Positions 9,105-18,100 of a stretch of 20,144 nt of DNA are shown here, one piece after another. This DNA comes from a virus. A program made the position numbers and the translations under genes. The DNA lies in IMG/VR virus record IMGVR_UViG_3300012928_002780, positions 1-20,144 of that record; one strand, written 5' to 3'. The notes below the pieces were generated by a model. That model searched no databases and had not been told where the DNA came from. It saw nothing but the letters and a program-made list of their open reading frames with translations. Position 1 is the first letter of the stretch; every line of letters begins with the position of its first letter.

Positions 9105-12100
9105 TTAAGTTGAATATATTAGTCTCAAACCAGACGATCTTATTACTTGAGGAGATGTTTCTATACCAACTAATCCATTTAAATTATGAAAAGTAAATGA
9201 TTTAGAATTACTATTTCTAGTAACATTTACTGCACCCCAACTGTAATTACCACCTTTAAAGTTACTTGAAACTGTAGATGTATCTATTCCTGATATTGAT
9301 TGAACATTTGAAAATACTCTTACAACTGTTTCTCCAGTCCCCACCTGATCAAAATGTTCAACAAAATAAACACCATCTAAGAAACTATTACCAACACCAA
9401 CTATTTCTGGGCCAGATGACGTTGTTTTTATTCCAGTAACTCCACTAGAATTGCTTCCAATATAGGTGTTTTTAACTACAAAATAATCACCAGTTGATAT
9501 TCCTGATTTTTCAACTTTGTTTAATCCTGAACCTGTTATCTTAGAATCTGGTTCTATTTCAAAGAAAATTGCAGGCCCAGTAGTATTGATACCAACAGGA
9601 GATAATCCAATACCAACTATATTACCGTAGTCACCACTATAAGTAACTTTTTCGATAGTTTCAACAGAAGTGCTTCCTAAACCAACTATAGATATATTAT
9701 TTTCAGTTTGTCCCAAGTTGTCAACTTGTTGGAATAACCAAGAATCTTTTATATAAATTTTAGTGTCAGTAGGACTTATAGATTTTATGATTCCTGAAGA
9801 CGGTGCTATGCCTGGTTCAAGGTAACTTCTCTTCTTAGATATTTTTCTCCCATCAATAACAGTGTCTTCTGTTTGTTTTCTCCACATTATTGGTCTATCA
9901 AAATCTCCATCAGTAGATATACCAATTCCACCATAAGTTGTAGTTTCAACAGTATCAGATGATATTAATTCATATACTGGTCTATTTTCTTGCTCAGAAA
10001 CTCTTTCATAATATTGAAGTCTTAACTCATCACCTGGTTTGATAGTTTCTTCAACTTCTACACCAAGATAATCCTCACTAGATCCAGTATAAAAATAAAT
10101 TTTAAATTTACTTCCTTTTCTAGGTGCTTCTTTAAAGTTTATTCTTGTTCCACCATTAAATACATAGTCTCTTCCTGGCTTTTGTAAAACATCATTTAAA
10201 AATATTAGAAGATTATTTTGCAATATGATATCAGATCCTTCAGCAGCAACAATACTATAATATTCTGTATCTCTCTTTATTAAGAATGACTTTCTAAAAC
10301 CATTAAATTGTTGACTAAAATCATCAAGTTCAAGTAATTGACCAAATGTCCATCCTGCAAACTTATCTTGAAATTTGTTTTTTACAGTTATTTTAAATGA
10401 GGTTGTTGCTATTCCCACTTGATGGAATAAAGTAGTTAACTCTAAAACATCGCCAATTTCATAACCAATACCACGATCAGTCATATCAAATGATATAATA
10501 CTACCACCAGTTCCAACCACAACATCTATTTTAGCACCAGATCCACTTCCACCAGATAGAGGTATGTTAGTGTAAGGACTTGGTAGCGGTGCAGTTACAA
10601 AATTCAATCCAGTGCTTATTCCTGTATTACTATATCCAGATCCTGAATTTGATAAATTTAAAGATGTAACTACTCCAGCAGTAATTGAAGCCTCAATTGT
10701 AGCACCAGAACCAGTGCTAGATGCGATTGAAATTATAGGTGGAGTTATATATCCAGAACCTCCAGTCAGTATACCTACAGTTGAAATAGTTCCTGAATTT
10801 GATACTACAGCACTAAATAATGCTTTCCTTGGAACTTGATATCCAGTTCCAATGCCAACATCAAATTCATTAATAATTCCGCCTCTAGGTAAATCTTTAT
10901 TTCCTGAAGTGCCTGTGAAACTAATTGTTTCTCCAGTTCCTACTATTTGGTAATCTGATCTATTAATACTACCAACATCTCCATAAAAAGGTCTTTGGAA
11001 AATATTATTAATTAATATGGCACCAAAACTAGTGTTAATACCTACCAACTTAACATTATTTGTGGTTAAGTTAAACTGACTGGTAGAACCATCAAATCTA
11101 TCTGATATATCATCGATAATTTTATTATTTGCGTAATCTAATCTATAGTAAGATCTTCCAGAAAATGTTGAAAATGTAGTTATACCAGCAGTATTAGTTT
11201 TACTTTCTGGATCAGGAATTCCTCTTGGCCCATATGGTGCTTCAGAAAAATATATTTTACCTTCATTAATTCTATAATCACCTTTAATCACTGTAACTGC
11301 TGCACCTACTGTATGTGCTGCAGCAACTGTCCCCATTTCTCCTCTAACAACACTTAAGGAATTTGTAGATCCAACACCAACCAAATTCACCTTTATAATT
11401 TCATCTTCTATTTTAAGTAAAGATTTACCTGCTATTTCAGAAATATCATTTAGGAAAATTGAGGTGGATCCTACTCCAACAGTTGTTCCTAATCCAACTG
11501 AAATGGCAGTTGTTATACCAAGAGGACTTTGAATGACATTATCAATACTAATTAACGTTCTGATTGTCGCATCGTCTGAAGGAACTGTTAATATATGAGT
11601 ATTCCCGATACCAGTGAGACCTGTAAATGCAACTCCAGCTTGAACACTAGCAAAACTAGCAGCAATTGCAACTTTAATATTATCCTTATCTATTCTAATC
11701 GCAAATAAACTAGATGGTAGTAAATTAGTAACTCCAACACCAATAGCACTTGTATCAGCAATACCTATGGAGTTTTGTCCTTCTTCTGGTTTGTATATCA
11801 ATCTTTCACCTGTGTTAAAGTTATGTCTGGGAATGTTAATTTGATCTGTAGTAGTTGATATTCCAGAAATTTTAAATTCTTTATGGAATAATCTATCACC
11901 ATCTGTGAATACTTTAAAACTTGTCAAACCAACTACAGATCCACCAGTTGTAGTAATAATTCCAGTAAATTGAGAACTTATATCATCTACAATTAAAACT
12001 TTGTTTGTTCTTGATTCATTATAATTTGTTATTATTTTCGAATTAAATGATATTAGTTTAGATAAGTTGGGGTCATCAGTATCCTCAGTTCCCATATCAT

Positions 12101-15100
12101 AATAAAACTTCTCATGCACTGATGCTTCTTGATCAATATCAACTTCTAGAGCAAGATCTGCATCAGAACTTAAAGTATGCTGTGCAGTTGATCCTATCCC
12201 CAAATTACAGAAATTTTTAAATCCAGCTACATGATCTAAACTATCAACTGTATTTTTCCAAGTAAGGAAAGGAATATTTCCTTTTATTGAATATGAAAAT
12301 CTTTGATAATAATCATTATCATGTAAATTTTGAATATCAGAATTAAGTTCTCCAATATTTGTTTTCCAATTATTTGTTATGTTTGCAGTGCTATCAACAT
12401 CTAAATCAAAATCAAATTTAAACTGTTTAGCTATAGTGGATTTAGTATTACTTATTTTTCCAATAATTTGATCGTTAGATTGAAAATCTCCAGTTAAATC
12501 AATAACTTTTAATGTTTGAGATTCCACATCCCATCCATTTTTAGCAACTACTCCCGAAATATTCTTACCAATAACTTCGACTCTTTCTCTATCAAAGAAT
12601 GAGATATCTTCAAATATTGGTGTAAATACTGCTAAATCTTCTTTTTTTATGACTCTACCAAAATTGTTATTTGATTGGTAGATTCCAGCTGTAATTCCTA
12701 AACCAGCTAAAGAATAATAGACTGCTTCTTGACCACCTGTTATTTCAATATTACTTACAGTAAAGAATTTGTAATCGTAATCACTAGAGTTATATCCAGT
12801 GCCAGTCGGATTACCATCTACATCATCAATAATTTTTATATTTTCAACAAATATTTTATCACCAATTTGGAATGGAAAAGATCCACCATTATTAAAAAAT
12901 CCACTTTGATTGCTGACTTCTGGTGCTGGTGCTCTTAATTTTAACTCTACTGTTTTATTACTATCAATTGAAGCATCAGTAACAACTATACCGTTTGAGT
13001 TGGTGGTTGGTACTACTCTAAGATCACTGGATAATCCACTATCATTTGTTAAAATCTGAACATCACTTACAGATGTTCCTTTTACTTTAGTTCTAGCAAC
13101 AATACTTGGTTTACCTATGGCTGTAATTTTTGGTGGAAAAGTATAATTAACTCCACCAGTTGCAATACCTATGGTTTTAAGAGTTAACGTATTTTTTAAT
13201 TCTAATATGGTGCTATTATTTGCCTTTGGTTTTAATGTTTTATCTGGAGAAAATTCTAATCCTTGATTAATAACTTCTGTACCATCAATTGATCCAATAT
13301 CATTGGTTTCAATAGTTAAAACAGAATCTACACCTCCAGTGCTTGCTATTGATGTTAGTATTGGTAATTTAGCAACTGAAAATCCTTTATTCAATAATTT
13401 TATAGAATGTATTCCACCAGTTTCAGTTAAGGAGTTTGTAGAATAAAAAGCAGAAGAAAATCCAGTTGTATCATATGAAGTTGTCTCAGCTATTCCTGTG
13501 GGATTGAATTTAAAAACACTAGTTCCTATTCCAATTACTGAAAATTCTTTATTAAATTCAGAATCGATTATTTTAATTTGCCCTCTATTAGTAACTCTTT
13601 CATCTACAGCGAATGATAATGTTTTTATATCATTAGTCTCCTTCCCTTTAACTTTATAGTAAAATTCATTCTCTAAAGAGTCTTCTACACGGATAGTAAT
13701 TTCATCTTTAGTCTTAGTTATTAAATCACTATTATATTTTGATTTAAAATCAAAATCATTGAAAAACTCAATATCAAAATCATCTAAACTTGGATCTAAG
13801 GTTGAAAATTTAACTGTATTATTTTTGTAAAACTTTAATTTTGGATTTATTTTAGAGATCTGATGAGTACCACTAATACTTCCATTGTCTGTTATAGTAA
13901 TGTAATTATATGGAAAAACAGAAATATCATATAAATTTTCTACTAATCTTATTGTGGTTTTTGAATCATTAACAACATAATAAACGCCATTATCAATTAA
14001 AGGTGTGGCTGGAGTTGTGGAATTATATACAATTAAATCTCCAGTTACAAAATCATGCTCATTAATTGTTATTTTTGATAAAGATGTTCCAATTCCTACA
14101 GATGATGATGGGAATATGGTTGGATTGACAACTAATTTTCTAATATTTTCATTATACTTCAAATCAAAGTTTTGAACTTTATTTGATGTGATATTAAGAT
14201 TAAATTTATCACCTACAGACAATCCATGTTGTTGTCCTGTGGTTGTAGCAGTAGCTACTGTAACAGTTCCATTTACTCTTGTTAATTCACCACTAATATT
14301 ATTTGTTACCGTTTCAATTTTATTACTATCTTCGACTTCTACATCATTTACTAAAACATCAGCAAAAAATACAGTCTCAATATTATTAGTACTAACTCCA
14401 ACTTTTTCTGTAGTTAAACCTATAAAATCTGTACTTAATTTTACACAGAATATTGTGCTAATTCCAGCCAAATCAAATTGACTTGATAAATCTGCTTCTT
14501 TAGATGCTTTAATAGTAGATCCACTTGAAACTAGAGATACCTCTTCCCCAGTTAAAAACTTATGATTTGGTAAGTATATTGCTTTTGGTGGAATTGATTT
14601 GAAAATTGTTCCTATACCTGAATTAGTTCCAACTCTTCCAACAATAACATTAGTAACAGTGCTTCCAATACCTACAGACTTCGTTGCTTCAAAAAATTGA
14701 ACTTTTGGTAAATCTATATTTTTGTTTTCTATTTTTTTGGGATATTGGTAAGTAAATTTTGTTTCTAATCTTTTTACAATAGATCCTGCATCATGAGTAG
14801 TGGGATTAGTAAAGTTATGTTGTCTTTTGACCCTATATCTATTGTTAACATCATCATGATCAATGATTAAAAACTGTTCTGTGTTTATTTGAACAATATC
14901 GTTTATTTCAAATTTTCTACTAATTGTTGGATCAAAGAAATTTAAAAAAGTTGTAATTCCAGTTGTTGCTATATTTTGTATTGGAGCTGATATAGCAGAA
15001 GTTACAGTGGATACTCCAATTGTTCTAACACCACCAATATTTTCATATAATGTTGAAGATATTCCGCTAATTTCAACAATATCACCATCAGATAATTCAT

Positions 15101-18100
15101 GTGGGATGGTTGATAAACCAGTTACTTTTCCATCAATAACAGAAAATTTTAGATTTGAAACAAATGTATTTGTAGTACCAACTGAAATTATTGATTTACC
15201 TAAAACTTCATCCACACTAGCTGTAATGGTAGGGTCGTTGAATATTAATCGATCATTAACTTTATAATTTAATCCAGATTCATTTATTGATATATTATTA
15301 ATATTAGATGATTTTACACCATCAATTTTCAGTAAAGGTTGTGATTCAAGAGGATCAGATAATATTGGGTATTTTCTGAAATCTTCATTCAATCCCAGAT
15401 GAGTTACATTTCTTTTATATTCTCCGCTATTTAAAACAAAATTTGATTGTTTTTGAGTTATATCATAATTAAATTTATCAGTTGCATCACGATGTAAAAA
15501 TGTAATGTAAGGAAAGGATGGATTAAGTGTTAAATTATCAATTGTTGAAAAATAAGCATAAGTGCCATTTGGAAAATCTTGATTAACTAAAAATTTTCCA
15601 TTATGTTCATCTAAATCACCACCATCAGAAAAAACATAGTCATCTACAAAATACCCACCAACATAATTTGGTGGTCTTAAATTTGTATCATTAATTTTAT
15701 CGATTGTGTATCCTGAACGTAAAAATGTAGTTAAACCAACATTATTTTGTCCTACAGGGCCGTAAATTGGATTGCCATCGTATGCCCATCCAACAATTTT
15801 TGAATGACTATCTACGGTTTCACCAGAATCAGATAAATCATCTATCAACTTTCTATATTTTTTAACTGGATAAAATGAACAAATTTTATTATCAGGGGTA
15901 TATGTGGATTTAATCTGAATCATTTCTGAATTATTTTCAGTTAGAACATGATTGAATCTTTTAACAGAATCTATTATCCATTCATGAATTTTGGGGACTA
16001 TTACAAAGTTAGATCCAGAAGGTATTATATTGATTTTAGTATTATTTGAATCGTAACCAGTTCCTGAATTGATGATGTTAACACTTTGAATTTTTCCACC
16101 AGAAACCACTGCTTCCAACTTAGCAAAACTACCAGAAGTTCCTTGAGTTCCACCAATACCAATAACTTCTAAAGTTGGTGGAGTTGTGTACTCCGATCCA
16201 CCATTTAACACAGTAACATTAGAAATAATACCATCTACTATAATTGGAGTTACAGCACCATCTTTTCCTAATAGTGGTTTTACGATTGGATTTTTTGGAT
16301 AATTTATTATATTTGTTACACCATAACCAACACCACCGTTTTTGACAAAAATACTATCTATACCACCGTTTACTATCACTTTAGCTGATGCTTTATAATA
16401 ATCTGGAATTATAGAGGTTAAACCAGTAGATACATTACTACTAATTTTTACCTCTATATCTGGATATTTAAACGTATGAGTTCCAGATCCAATAGAATTT
16501 AAATTTTCAAATATTTTTCTATCATAATTTAGATTTGATACAGTAGTTGCTGTTCCTGCATTACTTAATTTAAATTTATCATTATCAATGACCGTTACTT
16601 TATAAACTGTAGATGCTGATAATCCAGAAATAACAGTCCCACTGCAACTATATTCTAGTACATCTCCGTTATTAAAATTATGATTTTTTGCATATATGTA
16701 ATTATTAAAAGTGTTTATACCAACAAATGTTTTAAATAAATTTTTCTTATCAGAGGGTGGATATATTTCTGAAGAAACTAAAACTCTCTTATTTTTGTAA
16801 TTTGAACCAGATTCAAGAACAATTATTCGATCAATTACTTTTCTGATTTTTTTAGATGAAAAAGTATGAGTTCTATTACCAAATGCTGTAAATTCTATTA
16901 AATTTGTTTTATTAATTGCTTTTTCTTTTGTAACAGCTAATCTAAAAGAATTATTATCAATTTTTGCCACAAAGTAGGAGGAATCTGAAGATAGTAAATC
17001 AGTTCTAAATCCAACATTAGCTTCACTGGTATTAATATTAATACCTATAGGTCTTCCTGTTGTAATGTATGTTACTTCCTCACCGTCTAAAAATCTGTGC
17101 TCACCTACAAATGTATTATTGCTTAAATTTACATCAAAATCTGTAAAAGTTTTTTTGTATGAAAATCCTTTCATTTTAGCTTCACATACTGCACCATTTC
17201 CATTACCACCAATAATTTTTACAGATGGTGTTGTGGAATAATCAAAACCTGGTGTATTCAATATTATTTCTGATACAGATCCTGAAAAATTCCCTACAAC
17301 TTCAGAATTACTTCCATTATCATCTATAATTTGAATGGTTGGTGGATTAGCAACATTAAAGTTTTTTCCAGGATTTAATACTTGTACCTCGTCAATTTGT
17401 CCATAAGTAATTGAGTCTGAGGATAAAGGAGAATGATACTCTACACCATTTAATGATACTCCAACTGGCCCAATAATATTTAAATTATTTTCTGGTGTTT
17501 TTGGATTTTTATAAATTCTTTTAAAATTATTTTGATTTCCTAGTTTTTTGCCATCGTATAAAGTTGAAGGAGTAATAGTATGTGAAATAGTTTCTTGGTC
17601 GGATCCCCCTATAAATTTAATATTTTTAAAAATATTTTTATCTATACCAGATAAACTTAAAGATAATTTGATATTATTTTCGTCAACAAAATTTACATAA
17701 AAATATCCGCTAGAACATCCTACTAAACCAGAATTATCTGCAAAATCTATGTAAACTCTTTCACCATTTAAAAAATTATGATTAGGTATGTTAATTGTAC
17801 TTAAATTAGTGCTGACTCCTACAGAATTAAATACTTTTGATCTATTTGTGGTTTCAGTTTCAAATGAAGGATATCCTGAAAAGGCGATATAAGTATTTTT
17901 TTCCTCATCAATAAAAGTATTTTGTATATTAGATAAAATAGATTTAATCCCAAAACTAGAAGGAGCATAATTTATTTTTTTCTTGACTATATAATCACCA
18001 CCAATTATGGTTCCATCTGCAGGTTCTGCATCTATTCTAAGTACAAATCTTTTTGGATTTACTATACTATCAACGGTTGCATCTTTAATAATTGTATTAT

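Larger units (their letters stand above)
10085..12015 (-). repeat. DDISxxFxG modules near the gp7-like C-terminus
   Basis: Three copies: VLIVDDISSQFTGI (near 12000), IIDDISDRFDGSTSQFNL (near 11115) and LLELDDFSQQFNGFRKSFLI (near 10325). The last two continue with a second shared half: a hydrophobic LIN/FLN strand, Q-[RK]-P, DY and [IT]-x-F (IFQRPF..., VLQKPGRDYVFNGG). A KIYFSEAP stretch near 11260 resembles the INFKEAP that ends the third copy. Confidence 0.62.

Noticed and set aside
980-15267. Plus-strand open frames of 60-97 codons (for example 980-1228, 3390-3665, 14188-14481, 15007-15267) and a minus-strand frame at 2829-3014
   Set aside because: All lie inside long minus-strand genes in other frames, show no family-like motifs and have compositions expected of antisense or out-of-frame reading of AT-rich DNA.
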